Origin: Oceanobacillus arenosus
GTDB lineage: Bacteria > Bacillota > Bacilli > Bacillales > Amphibacillaceae
Length of the DNA: 64,000 bases
Direction of reading: 5' to 3'
Assembly: GCF_003369575.1 (NCBI RefSeq)
Contig: NZ_PIOC01000019.1
Span: 6,082 to 70,081 of the forward strand
In this document: positions 33,468 to 43,740 of the stretch, one piece after another
How positions within the stretch are numbered: position 1 is the stretch's first letter
How the letters are laid out: the number at the start of each line of letters is the position of its first letter
Made by a program: the position numbers and the translations under genes
Notes under the pieces: model-generated
The model's database searches: none
Seen by the model: only the letters and a program-made list of their open reading frames with translations
Told to the model about the DNA's origin: nothing

Positions 33468-35084
33468 ATCATATCACATCAAGGTTCACAGGGGAATTAT
33501 GGCTGTTGCATTTACGCCTTTACGTTTAGCCTGATCATATCACATCAAGGTTCACAGGGGAATTATGGCCTAAGAAACAGTGATGTGGATGCAATTAAAT
33601 CATATCACATCAAGGTTCACAGGGGAATTATGGCTTATCTTCATTGATAGTTGCTGGTTTTTCTAATCATATCACATCAAGGTTCACAGGGGAATTATGG
33701 CTTACCCATTTAAGCAGCACTCCGATGATGGATCATATCACATCAAGGTTCACAGGGGAATTATGGCAAGGCAAAGTGAATAGTAAGAGTGTTTCAATCA
33801 TATCACATCAAGGTTCACAGGGGAATTATGGCTTACACTATGATACACTAGATTATCTAAAAATCATATCACATCAAGGTTCACAGGGGAATTATGGCCC
33901 TTTCCGCCATTAGTTAAAATTTTCATGCATCATATCACATCAAGGTTCACAGGGGAATTATGGCGCCATGAACAACTTGAAACAAGAGAACGTAATCATA
34001 TCACATCAAGGTTCACAGGGGAATTATGGCAGGACATTAAACATTGATGAAGCATTGGAATCATATCACATCAAGGTTCACAGGGGAATTATGGCCATAG
34101 ATAAACATTTAGCGTTTTGGTTGAAATCATATCACATCAAGGTTCACAGGGGAATTATGGCTATGGCATTGTATTGTTCGCTGAACGGTTAATCATATCA
34201 CATCAAGGTTCACAGGGGAATTATGGCTTCTGTATGCAATCTACTTTACTTAAATTGATCATATCACATCAAGGTTCACAGGGGAATTATGGCAGGTCAT
34301 TAAACGTTGATGAAGCATTAGAAATCATATCACATCAAGGTTCACAGGGGAATTATGGCCTTCACGACAACCATTACCAGAAAAAGATAATCATATCACA
34401 TCAAGGTTCACAGGGGAATTATGGCGAAGCAGACAGCAACGATGAGCAGATAGAAATCATATCACATCAAGGTTCACAGGGGAATTATGGCCCGAATATT
34501 AGTGTCTCCTGCATTTGGGTTATCATATCACATCAAGGTTCACAGGGGAATTATGGCTCAAGATTGGCACGTCTCTTCAATCCTTTTATCATATCACATC
34601 AAGGTTCACAGGGGAATTATGGCTGAATGCAAACAAACCAAAGAAAGTTGTTGATCATATCACATCAAGGTTCACAGGGGAATTATGGCATAAAATTGAA
34701 TTGGAAAATTTGGATCTTTATCATATCACATCAAGGTTCACAGGGGAATTATGGCTCTAAGTTGTTTGGCATTGGTTTTGTAGTGATCATATCACATCAA
34801 GGTTCACAGGGGAATTATGGCGTATATGTGGAAGGGTTATGTGTATCATAATCATATCACATCAAGGTTCACAGGGGAATTATGGCCAACTACAATCCCC
34901 TCGCTTTCAAATCTTCATCATATCACATCAAGGTTCACAGGGGAATTATGGCTCTATCTTTAGTAATAATAGTCAATCAATAATCATATCACATCAAGGT
35001 TCACAGGGGAATTATGGCATGAAATAGGTGATAACGATTATGAAAATAATCATATCACATCAAGGTTCACAGGGGAATTATGGC
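33468..35084 (-). CRISPR. Type II-C CRISPR array, 25 repeats and 24 spacers
   Basis: Twenty-five copies of a 36-bp repeat occur (plus-strand start ATCATATCACATC, end GGAATTATGGC), separated by 24 spacers of 29-31 bases; the period is 65-67. All copies look identical, with no degenerate end repeat. Transcription is from the minus strand: in that orientation the repeat begins GCCATAATTCCCC, close to the GeoCas9 repeat start GTCATAGTTCCCC, and it pairs with the tracrRNA anti-repeat. The leader with a promoter lies at the high-coordinate end, so the newest spacers are there. Two spacers, 34031-34059 and 34294-34323, are near-identical. Confidence 0.97.
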
Positions 35085-35280
35085 AAACAGTACGACGCAT
35101 TTCAATACTATGTTATCATTTTCTGTTCATTTTTTGTCAAAATGAACTAAAATATATAATGATTTTCATTTTATTTTGTCGTGAACCCTTAATATGGTGA
35201 AAGTAAACTATACACATTTTCATTCCCATCTATAACATGATAAAATAGTACAAGTATCAATAGAATTTCGGAACAAAGGA
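35085..35280 (-). promoter_or_regulatory. CRISPR leader with pre-crRNA promoter; brxA upstream region
   Basis: On the minus strand TTGACA (plus 35135-35140) and GATAAC (plus 35112-35117) are 17 bases apart and would start transcription near 35105, just before the first leader-proximal repeat. The same 196-bp stretch must hold the divergent BREX promoter; TAAAAT near 35241-35246 is a possible -10 for brxA. A strong A/T bias fits a type II leader. Confidence 0.65.
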
Positions 35281-35895
35281 ATGGTTAATTTGGAAAAAGA
35301 ATTACAATACCGTTCAACAATAAAATCTAAGCCTTATTTTTATTTAGAGACGAAGCAGCTTTCGGGACTGATCGTACAAGGTCTAAATGAATTAGAGATA
35401 AACGAACATGTAATCAATCTAAATATATTTCAGGTCAAATCTGAATCAAGAAAAAAAGAAATTGCATCAACAATCCTCAAACGATTAACAGCACTCGATA
35501 CATACCTCATCGATAAAATAATCACAAGTGACGTTGAAACAAGTAAATTAATCGTCCTTTATTCCATATTGAAGACGGACAGGCTGTTTTATGAGTTTAT
35601 GCATGAAATATTTCGTGAAAAAATTGTTTATCGGGATTTGCAACTGACAGATCGTGATTTTCATACTTATTTTGAGGCAAAGCGCCAACAAAGTGAAACT
35701 GTTGCAGAATGGAAAGAGTATACCTTTTATAAATTACAGCAAGTATACGTCCGCATTTTATTTGAAGCAGGCTTATTGAAGAACCAAAAAGGGAATCGTG
35801 AAATAGAGATTCCAATTATAAATCCAGATGTTCTGGACCATATTAGAAATAGTGATGATGGGCGATATATTAATGTGATAGCAGGAGAAAAATAG
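35281..35895 (+). CDS. brxA: BREX protein BrxA
   Basis: The 204-residue product MVNLEKELQYRSTIKSKPYF... matches BrxA (DUF1819), a small helical DNA-binding protein of BREX type 1, with the segment LKTDRLFYEFMHEIFREKIV. It is the first gene of the BREX operon. BrxA is needed for full phage restriction in characterised systems, but its molecular role is not settled. AAAGGA is close to the ATG; a TTG at 35290 is an alternative start with more normal spacing. Confidence 0.88.
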   Translation: MVNLEKELQYRSTIKSKPYFYLETKQLSGLIVQGLNELEINEHVINLNIFQVKSESRKKEIASTILKRLTALDTYLIDKIITSDVETSKLIVLYSILKTDRLFYEFMHEIFREKIVYRDLQLTDRDFHTYFEAKRQQSETVAEWKEYTFYKLQQVYVRILFEAGLLKNQKGNREIEIPIINPDVLDHIRNSDDGRYINVIAGEK

Positions 35896-35955
35896 AAGGG
35901 ACAAGGCAGGAACCAAAACCTTTGTCCTCCTTAAAAGTAAGAGGAGAGAGAAAAA

Positions 35956-36537
35956 ATGAAAACAATCCATGAACGGTTGGATGAGATTCTACCCAAAATT
36001 ACAAATCCATCGTTTAGAGAAAATAAAGGACTCGGCAATGAGGTAGGATACCATATTTTTGATTATGAGCCGGAACATGAAATGATCGTTAGGAATCATG
36101 TGGAATTTCTGAAAGATCGTGTGAATAATGATGCTTCTGATCAAAGGATTAATGAGTTTGATCTTTATGAGCTGATGCTAGAGATTTTAGATGGAAAAGG
36201 ATATTTGCGGAAGAATTTCGAGATGGAGAAGAAAAAAGGGAGTCAGTATGTCTTAAATGCGACGCGGAAGTCATTAAGGCTGACATTGAATAATGATTTA
36301 GTCATTCAATATATAGCGGAGCGTGTCGAACCAAATGATATTGTCTTTATTACAGGAATCGGCAAGGTTTTTCCGATTATCCGCTCCCATGTTATCTTAA
36401 ATAATTTATATAAAGCAGTCGATCAGATTCCAGTTGTCATGTTTTTCCCAGGTCGCTATGATGGTCAGGAACTTAGGCTATTTGGGGAAATTAAGGACGA
36501 TAATTATTATCGTGCCTTTCAATTGGTAGATTATTAG
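35956..36537 (+). CDS. brxB: BREX protein BrxB
   Basis: The 193-residue product matches BrxB (DUF1788): MKTIHERLDEILPKITNPSF, then YHIFDYEPEHEMIVRNHVEF, VLNATRKSLRLTLNNDL and VVMFFPGRYDGQELRLFGEI. BrxB is a conserved BREX core protein of uncertain activity that associates with other BREX components. GAGGAGAGAG lies upstream. It sits 60 bp after brxA and 12 bp before brxC. Confidence 0.9.
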   Translation: MKTIHERLDEILPKITNPSFRENKGLGNEVGYHIFDYEPEHEMIVRNHVEFLKDRVNNDASDQRINEFDLYELMLEILDGKGYLRKNFEMEKKKGSQYVLNATRKSLRLTLNNDLVIQYIAERVEPNDIVFITGIGKVFPIIRSHVILNNLYKAVDQIPVVMFFPGRYDGQELRLFGEIKDDNYYRAFQLVDY

Positions 36538-36549
36538 GGGGAAATTAGT

Positions 36550-39500
36550 ATGCATATAAAAAAAATGTTTAATCGTCAGATCGATCGAGACATTAAAGGT
36601 GTCGTTAAAGTTGGACAAGATGAAGATGCAAATATTTATCAAGAATTAGAAGAGTATGTTGTTACAAATGAATTACATAAGCATATTGGTGATTTCTTCG
36701 CTGCCTATAGTAAAGGGATTGAAGGTTCAACAGATAAGATTGGCGTTTGGATCTCCGGTTTCTTCGGGTCTGGTAAGTCACATTTTTTGAAAATATTATC
36801 CTATTTGATTGAGAACAGACTGATTAATGGTAAACATGCGATTGATTTTTTTGACGATAAAATTCATGATCCAGTGATTTTAGCTAATTTGAAAAAAGCA
36901 GGAGACCTGACAACAGATGTTGTGTTATTTGATATTGATGCTAAAAGTGAATCTGATTCAATGGCAGACAAAGATTCGATTGTAAAAGTATTAAATAAAG
37001 TATTCAATGAAATGCAAGGCTTTTGCGGTGCGATTCCTTGGGTAGCGGAAATTGAACGTAACATGCAAAAAGATGGGGTATACGATAGATTTAAGTCAAT
37101 GTTCCAAGACATATCTGGTAACAAATGGGAAGATGCAAGGGAAGACTTTTATTATGAAGAAGATGCGATTATTGAAGCGCTTTCTAAATCAACACAGATG
37201 AGTGAAGAAGCAGCAAGAAACTGGTTCGACCGAGCAGAGCAGGATTATTCAATAAGTATTGAACGATTTGTGAAGCGTGTGAAGGAGTACATCGATTCAA
37301 AAGGGGAGAATCACCATGTCGCGTTTCTCGTTGATGAAGTCGGGCAATATATTGGCGATAACTCAAATGCGATGCTCAATTTACAAACAATCGTCCATGA
37401 ACTCGGTCGCCAATGTAAAGGAAAAGCATGGATTGCTGTAACCAGCCAGGAAGATATTGATTCGGTGTTAAGTGTAAAAGGAAATGATTTTTCAAAAATC
37501 CAAGGTCGGTTCGACACGAAATTAAGCCTGTCTAGTGCCTATGTTGACGAAGTGATTAAAAAGCGTATCTTAACGAAAAATGAAGCAGGTAGACAAACAT
37601 TAGAAGAAGTGTATCGCAAAAAAAGCTCTATCTTGCAAAATCTATTAACGTTTACCACCGAAGCAGAAATGAAAAAATATACAAGTGAAGCTGATTTTGT
37701 TGATGTGTATCCGTTTGTTCCATATCAATTTAATTTACTGCAAAAAGTATTTACAGGCGTTCGTATTCACGGGGCATCGGGTCGTCATTTGGCGGAAGGG
37801 GAACGTTCTTTGCTTAGTGCATTCCAAGAATCCGCCATTCGTTTTGCTGGTCAAACGGAAGGGGCACTTGTACCGTTTTCTACATTTTATGAAACAATTG
37901 AAACATTCTTGGATCACAGTATCCGAAGCGTAATTATTCATGCAAGCAATAATACGAAATTAGAATCTTATGATATCGAAGTACTAAAAGTTCTCTTCTT
38001 AATAAAATATGTGAAAGAGTTACCAGCCAATTTAGAAAATATCGCAACGTTAATGGTTGATCATATTGATGTGGACAAAATTGAATTGAAGAAAAAAATT
38101 GAAAAGTCATTATCACATCTCATTGGTCAAACGCTGATCCAAAAAAATGGTGAGGAATATATTTTCTTGACGAATGATGAACAAGATGTGAATCGTGAAA
38201 TTAAGAATATGCATGTTGAATCTTCCGAAGTAATTCAGAAAATTGGCGAAGAAATTTTCGATGGCATTTATAAAGATCGTAAATATCGCTATTCGGCAAA
38301 ATACCATTTTGCTTTTAATGCATTTATTGATGATCGTCCTGTTCGTACCCAGTCAAATGATATTGGTATTCGCGTCATTACTCCATATGCCGATGCAGCG
38401 ATGGACTATAATGCTTCTGAACTGAAGATGATGTCGATGAGGGAGAATAATGTCATAGTCAAACTTCCGCCGGATACAACTTATCTAGATGAGATGGAAG
38501 AAATTTTAAAGATACAGGCCTATTTAAAAGTAAAAAGTGGAACATCCGTGTCACAGGCTGTGGAAGATATCAAAGTCAGAAAAACACGAGAAGTGACAGA
38601 ACGCAGGGAAAGAATTACGACCTACTTAACTGAGGCATTAAGATCTGCGGAGATTTACGTTAACTCGCAAGTTCTAGAGATTCAGAAGAAAAATCCAGTC
38701 GACCGTATCAATGATGCATTTCGCATGTTGATTAAAACGCTATTCAATAAATTAGACCATATAATTGAATTTGTTGATACAACAAAGGACTTACAAGACA
38801 TCATCACAGCGTCCACACAATTAACCATGGATAATAAAAATGAACCGAATCATCTCGCCATCAATGAAGTGGATAATTATGTGGCCCGGTTAACGACCCG
38901 AAATCATCAAATGACAATCAAACATTTGTCGACCTATTTTGCCAAACAGCCGTATGGTTGGCTCGAGTTAGATACGACGGCATTATTATTAAAACTATTT
39001 AAAGCTCAAGAAATTAAGTTGCAGCTAAATAGTAGCCAGATTCAGTTAAACGATCCGAACATCATTCAATATGTTACGAAGCGCGATTATGTGGATCGAG
39101 TTGTTGTTAAAAAGCGCGAGCGAATTTCTGAGTTACTTCTTAAAAATGCAAGGGATCTATCGAAGGAAATATTCGGTATTTCTGCCTTACCAAAAGATGA
39201 AGATGGTTTGAAAGATAAATTTAATGAATTGCTCGGACGGGAAAAAGACAAGCTCAACGATTTATTAGCGAACTACCGAAACATGTACTATCCTGGTGAA
39301 GCTGTATTAAAGGATGGCTTGCAGTTAATTGAATCATTACTCGGTATAAGTGATACGGCGACATATTACCAGCAACTCCGAAAAGTTCGCCAAGAATTAA
39401 AAGCCTATGCCATGAATGCGAAAGAAGTAAAGGGATTTTTTGAAAACCAGCGGGATATTTTCGATGAAGCCATGAAGCGAATGAAGATTTTTGAAAATAA

Positions 39501-40098
39501 CCGCACCTATATTACGGATAAAACGATGGTCGAAACAGTGGAAAAAATACAAGCAATTGTGACCCGTTCTGAACCATATGACAGGATCCAGGAATTACCA
39601 GGACTGTATCAATTGTTTGATGATTATTTTGTTGAAATATTAGAGCGTGAATGTGAGCCAGTGAAAGAGGCTATCGAAGAAGACTTACAGGCTGTTATGA
39701 CTGAACTTGAGAAAGAGGATGCTTGGAAAGAACAATTCGCAGGTACTTTTCGTGCAAGATTCCAGACGCTTTTGGACCGACTTGATCATGTGAATAACTT
39801 ATATGAAGCCATTGCTATGGAGGTCGAAAGCGATCGGTTGAAAGTCCGCTGTATCCAGGAAATGATGCAGTATAGGCCAGAAACTGTTACGCCACCAGTT
39901 GATCCGGGAACAAGTCCTGCTGTACAGGTAGACAAGCCGGTTATTAGGGAGCGAAAGACGAAAACACTTAGTAAAAATAGGATCATCAAAGGCACAAAAA
40001 CATTTCAAACGAAACAAGATATCGATAAGTTTGTGGAAGAATTGAGAAGTGAGTTGTTAAGTGAATTGGAAGAGGATACGACGATTAATTTGGTTTAA
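36550..40098 (+). CDS. brxC: BREX ATPase BrxC (PglY-like)
   Basis: The 1,182-residue ATPase has a P-loop GFFGSGKSH at about 72-80, with flanking WISGFFGSGKSHFLKIL, and a Walker B-like VAFLVDEVGQYIG near 257-269, followed by AWIAVTSQEDI. The C-terminal half is long, helical and charged. This is BrxC/PglY (DUF499/DUF6079-type), a core BREX P-loop protein. It works with PglX and PglZ in host methylation and phage restriction. Spacing to pglX is 33 bp; GGGGG precedes the ATG. Confidence 0.92.
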   Translation: MHIKKMFNRQIDRDIKGVVKVGQDEDANIYQELEEYVVTNELHKHIGDFFAAYSKGIEGSTDKIGVWISGFFGSGKSHFLKILSYLIENRLINGKHAIDFFDDKIHDPVILANLKKAGDLTTDVVLFDIDAKSESDSMADKDSIVKVLNKVFNEMQGFCGAIPWVAEIERNMQKDGVYDRFKSMFQDISGNKWEDAREDFYYEEDAIIEALSKSTQMSEEAARNWFDRAEQDYSISIERFVKRVKEYIDSKGENHHVAFLVDEVGQYIGDNSNAMLNLQTIVHELGRQCKGKAWIAVTSQEDIDSVLSVKGNDFSKIQGRFDTKLSLSSAYVDEVIKKRILTKNEAGRQTLEEVYRKKSSILQNLLTFTTEAEMKKYTSEADFVDVYPFVPYQFNLLQKVFTGVRIHGASGRHLAEGERSLLSAFQESAIRFAGQTEGALVPFSTFYETIETFLDHSIRSVIIHASNNTKLESYDIEVLKVLFLIKYVKELPANLENIATLMVDHIDVDKIELKKKIEKSLSHLIGQTLIQKNGEEYIFLTNDEQDVNREIKNMHVESSEVIQKIGEEIFDGIYKDRKYRYSAKYHFAFNAFIDDRPVRTQSNDIGIRVITPYADAAMDYNASELKMMSMRENNVIVKLPPDTTYLDEMEEILKIQAYLKVKSGTSVSQAVEDIKVRKTREVTERRERITTYLTEALRSAEIYVNSQVLEIQKKNPVDRINDAFRMLIKTLFNKLDHIIEFVDTTKDLQDIITASTQLTMDNKNEPNHLAINEVDNYVARLTTRNHQMTIKHLSTYFAKQPYGWLELDTTALLLKLFKAQEIKLQLNSSQIQLNDPNIIQYVTKRDYVDRVVVKKRERISELLLKNARDLSKEIFGISALPKDEDGLKDKFNELLGREKDKLNDLLANYRNMYYPGEAVLKDGLQLIESLLGISDTATYYQQLRKVRQELKAYAMNAKEVKGFFENQRDIFDEAMKRMKIFENNRTYITDKTMVETVEKIQAIVTRSEPYDRIQELPGLYQLFDDYFVEILERECEPVKEAIEEDLQAVMTELEKEDAWKEQFAGTFRARFQTLLDRLDHVNNLYEAIAMEVESDRLKVRCIQEMMQYRPETVTPPVDPGTSPAVQVDKPVIRERKTKTLSKNRIIKGTKTFQTKQDIDKFVEELRSELLSELEEDTTINLV

Positions 40099-40131
40099 TA
40101 AAAGTCATAGGAATAAATTGGAGGTATACAC

Positions 40132-43100
40132 ATGAATAAAGGTGCCATCAAGAAGTTTGCCGTCACTGCCAGAAAAAAACTCATGGAAGCAGTGGCGCAA
40201 AAAGCGTTTGAATTAGGCATTACGAAAGATGTGATTAAGGAAGCTGAAATCTATCAAGACGGTTTCTTAATCAATCAAAAGTTTTATAAACGATATGAAA
40301 TCAAGCAACGTGAAAAGCTCATTCGTGAAATCGAGATCAAAGGTTATGACCAGGTAATTGAAGAAGTAGCTTATACATGGTTTAACCGTTTTATTGCACT
40401 AAGGTTTATGGAAGTGAATGACTATTTACCAACTGGGGTTCGGATTTTCTCCTCGATTGAAGAAGGGAAAACAGAGCCAGATGCGTTGACAGAAGTGATG
40501 ATGCTCGTTGATGAATTGGATCTCGATGAGCAAAAAGTGTATGAATTACAAGATGCCAATGATGATGAGGATTTGTTTAAATACATATTGATTAAGCAGT
40601 GTAATAAACTTGGTGAGATTATGCCGATGATGTTTGAAGAAATCGAGGATTACACTGAATTACTTCTTCCTAGCGGTTTATTAGCGGAATCATCTGTTAT
40701 CGATGATATGGTGACGATGATTGAAGAAGCGGACTGGACAGAAGAGGTCGAAATTATCGGTTGGCTCTATCAATATTATATTTCTGAGAAGAAGGATCAG
40801 GTTTTTGCTGATTTGAAGAAAAATAAAAAGATTAGTAAGGAAAACATTCCAGCTGCAACCGAGCTATTTACACCAAAATGGATTGTGCAATACATGGTTG
40901 ATAATTCTCTTGGTCGTTTATGGTTAGAGTCCCATCCCAATCCTACATTACAGGAAAAGCTTCCCTATTATTTGGAAGCTGCTGAACAGCCTGAAAGCGT
41001 TGTTGAACAGTTGAATACACTTAAGGATGCAAATTTGAAACCCGAATCGATCACGTTTTTAGATCCGTGCATGGGTTCTGGTCATATTCTTGTCTATGCA
41101 TTTGAAGTATTCTATGACATGTATAAATCACAGGGGTACCGGGAACAAGATATTCCAAAGTTAATTATTGAAAAAAATCTGTACGGATTAGATATTGACC
41201 CACGTGCAGCGCAACTCGCTTATTTTTCGGTGATGATGAAAGCAAGAAGTTATCATTATGGCCTGTTTGATACACAAATAGCTACAAACTTATATTGGAT
41301 AGAAGAAAGTAAACAAATTACCGAACAAGATGTGGATATATTTGTCGGAGATACGGAGTTAAGAAATGATTTAACCGTATTGCTAGATACATTTAGAGAC
41401 GGTAAATTATTAGGTTCAATTATTGAAGTACCTGAGATTGATTTGCAGGCTTTAAAAGATCGAGTTTTTTCATTTAATGAAAATGAGATAGATGACATGT
41501 TTGCCATCGATTTTAAGGATAATACCTTGCCAATTATCGAACAGTTGATTGGGCAAGCGACTGTTCTTGCGAGAAAATATGATGTTGTTGTGACGAATCC
41601 CCCTTATATGGGTAATAGAGGGATGAATGCTGAACTCTCCTCATACGTGAAGAAAAACTATAAAAATTCTAGTGCGGATCTTTATGCTGTTTTCATGGAA
41701 GTTGCTAGTCAATCTGTAAAAAAACATGGATTCATTGGGTTAGTAAATCAACATTCATGGATGTTCATATCATCATATGAAAACTTAAGATATTCAATGC
41801 TAGAAAAAAATCAAATATTTTCAATGGCACACTTAGGTACTAGAGCATTTTCAGAAATCGGTGGCGAAGTTGTACAGACTACTTCATTTATAATGAGAGA
41901 GGGTAATATACCAAATTTTATAGCTACATTTGTACGTTTAACTGAAATTACTGATGCAGAGGAAAAAGCAAATAGATTTGGGGATAAAGAGATATATTAT
42001 GAAAAATCTCAAGATGAATTTTCTGATATTCCGGGTTCACCAATAGCGTATTGGGCAAGTAATCAGGTGAGAAAGATATTTAAATCTAGTAATAAAATAG
42101 GGGAGGTAGCAGAACCAAGACAAGGTTTAGCTACAGCAAATAATGATCGTTTTATAAAATTATGGCATGAAATTGATATTAATAAAATTGGGTTTGGATT
42201 TAAAAGTAGAAAGGGGGCCGAAGATTCTAAGTTAAAGTGGTTTCCATATAATAAAGGTGGATCCTATAGAAAATGGTATGGGAATTTTGAATACATTGTG
42301 AATTGGGAAGATGATGGTTTTGAAATCAGAAATTTCGTTGATAATAAAGGAAAAGTTAGATCAAGACCCCAAAATACTGATTATTATTTTAAAGAGGGTC
42401 TCACTTGGTCATTTGTTAGCTCAACTAATTTAGGAGTTAGATATACTCCTGTTGGCTCTATTTTTGATGTGGGTGGATCAAGTTTATTTCCAAATAAAAA
42501 TGACCTAGGTATATATTTAAGCTTTTTAGTAAGTAAAATTTCTGCTTATTTATTATCCTTTCTGAATCCTACTTTAAACTTTCAAGTAGGAAATATAGGT
42601 AGTTTACCTATACCAATACTAAATAATTGTAAAGGGAAAATTGACAAATTAGCACAAAATAACATTAATATTTCAAGATCCGATTGGGACTCATTCGAAA
42701 CATCCTGGGATTTCCAAACACACCCATTCATTGAGTTCAAACAAGATTCAACCAAGTTATCCGAAGCCTATACAAACTGGCAAATCGAAGCAGACGGGCG
42801 CTTCCGAACATTAAAACTAAACGAAGAAGAATTGAACCGAATCTTTATTGACCTCTACGGCCTGCAAGATGAACTAACGCCAGAAGTGGAAGACAAAGAT
42901 GTTACAGTTAGGCGCGCAGATCAAGTTCGAGACGTGAAATCTTTCCTCACCTATGCTGTCGGTCTCATGCTCGGTCGCTATTCATTAGATGAAGCCGGAC
43001 TTGCATTTGCAGGTGGAGAATTCAATTTAAATAAATACAAAACCTTTACCCCTGATGCAGATAATGTGATTCCAATTGCCGATGATGTCTATTTTGAAGA

Positions 43101-43683
43101 TGATATTGTCTATCGATTTATTGACATAATGAAAACAATCTGTGGACAGGATAGTTTAGAAGAAAATTTGGATTTCATTGCTGGTACACTCACCAGAAGA
43201 GCAAATGAAACATCGAGACAACGGATCCGCCGTTATTTCTTAAAGGAATTTTATAAAGATCATGTGCAAATGTATCAAAAACGGCCGATTTATTGGTTAT
43301 TTGATAGCGGCAAACAGGATGGGTTTAAAGCGCTCATTTACTTGCATCGTTATGAACCTGGACTGGTGGCAAGGGTCCGAACGGAATATTTACATGCACA
43401 ACAAAGAAAATATGAAGAAGAAATGGGACGTCTGGATATTTTATTGGAATCAGATGTCTCTAAGCAAGAGCAAACAAAAGCGAAAAAACAAAAAGAAACA
43501 TTACAGAAACAATTATTGGAATGCCAAAGCTATGATCAAGTTATTGCCCATGTAGCTAATCAAAAGATTGACTTAGATTTAGATGATGGTGTAAAGGTGA
43601 ACTATGCGAAATTTCAAAACGTTGAAATCCCATTAGGCGAAGGTAGAAAGCCACTAAAAGCAAACGTTTTGGCAAAAATATAA
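40132..43683 (+). CDS. pglX: BREX adenine-specific DNA methyltransferase PglX (BrxX)
   Basis: The 1,183-residue enzyme has SAM-binding motif I FLDPCMGSGHILVYAFEV (about 305-322) and the catalytic motif IV VVVTNPPYMGNRGM (about 486-498), so it is an N6-adenine methyltransferase. The C-terminal part (about 640-830) is the target recognition region. It modifies a non-palindromic BREX site in the host genome, marking self. The DNA of the recognition region looks more A/T-rich than its flanks, judged by eye. GGAGGTATAC precedes the ATG. Followed after 57 bp by pglZ with an intervening hairpin. Confidence 0.94.
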   Translation: MNKGAIKKFAVTARKKLMEAVAQKAFELGITKDVIKEAEIYQDGFLINQKFYKRYEIKQREKLIREIEIKGYDQVIEEVAYTWFNRFIALRFMEVNDYLPTGVRIFSSIEEGKTEPDALTEVMMLVDELDLDEQKVYELQDANDDEDLFKYILIKQCNKLGEIMPMMFEEIEDYTELLLPSGLLAESSVIDDMVTMIEEADWTEEVEIIGWLYQYYISEKKDQVFADLKKNKKISKENIPAATELFTPKWIVQYMVDNSLGRLWLESHPNPTLQEKLPYYLEAAEQPESVVEQLNTLKDANLKPESITFLDPCMGSGHILVYAFEVFYDMYKSQGYREQDIPKLIIEKNLYGLDIDPRAAQLAYFSVMMKARSYHYGLFDTQIATNLYWIEESKQITEQDVDIFVGDTELRNDLTVLLDTFRDGKLLGSIIEVPEIDLQALKDRVFSFNENEIDDMFAIDFKDNTLPIIEQLIGQATVLARKYDVVVTNPPYMGNRGMNAELSSYVKKNYKNSSADLYAVFMEVASQSVKKHGFIGLVNQHSWMFISSYENLRYSMLEKNQIFSMAHLGTRAFSEIGGEVVQTTSFIMREGNIPNFIATFVRLTEITDAEEKANRFGDKEIYYEKSQDEFSDIPGSPIAYWASNQVRKIFKSSNKIGEVAEPRQGLATANNDRFIKLWHEIDINKIGFGFKSRKGAEDSKLKWFPYNKGGSYRKWYGNFEYIVNWEDDGFEIRNFVDNKGKVRSRPQNTDYYFKEGLTWSFVSSTNLGVRYTPVGSIFDVGGSSLFPNKNDLGIYLSFLVSKISAYLLSFLNPTLNFQVGNIGSLPIPILNNCKGKIDKLAQNNINISRSDWDSFETSWDFQTHPFIEFKQDSTKLSEAYTNWQIEADGRFRTLKLNEEELNRIFIDLYGLQDELTPEVEDKDVTVRRADQVRDVKSFLTYAVGLMLGRYSLDEAGLAFAGGEFNLNKYKTFTPDADNVIPIADDVYFEDDIVYRFIDIMKTICGQDSLEENLDFIAGTLTRRANETSRQRIRRYFLKEFYKDHVQMYQKRPIYWLFDSGKQDGFKALIYLHRYEPGLVARVRTEYLHAQQRKYEEEMGRLDILLESDVSKQEQTKAKKQKETLQKQLLECQSYDQVIAHVANQKIDLDLDDGVKVNYAKFQNVEIPLGEGRKPLKANVLAKI

Positions 43684-43692
43684 AAGACTTTA

Positions 43693-43722
43693 ATGGAGGT
43701 AGAGAATTTTTTCTACCTCCAT
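43693..43722 (+). other. Intergenic hairpin between pglX and pglZ
   Basis: ATGGAGGTAG pairs with CTACCTCCAT over a 10-base A/T-rich loop, giving a strong stem in an otherwise tight operon. The left arm contains GGAGGT, a ribosome-site sequence. No T tract follows, so it is not a standard terminator; RNA processing, stability or attenuation are options. Confidence 0.55.
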
Positions 43723-43740
43723 TATAAAGGGTGTGAGGGT

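Noticed and set aside
33459-35027. Long open frames across the CRISPR array with repeated ITSRFTGELW- or ISHQGSQGNYG-like peptides
   Set aside because: They are translations of the 36-bp repeats and spacers, not genes. The region is transcribed as crRNA from the other strand.
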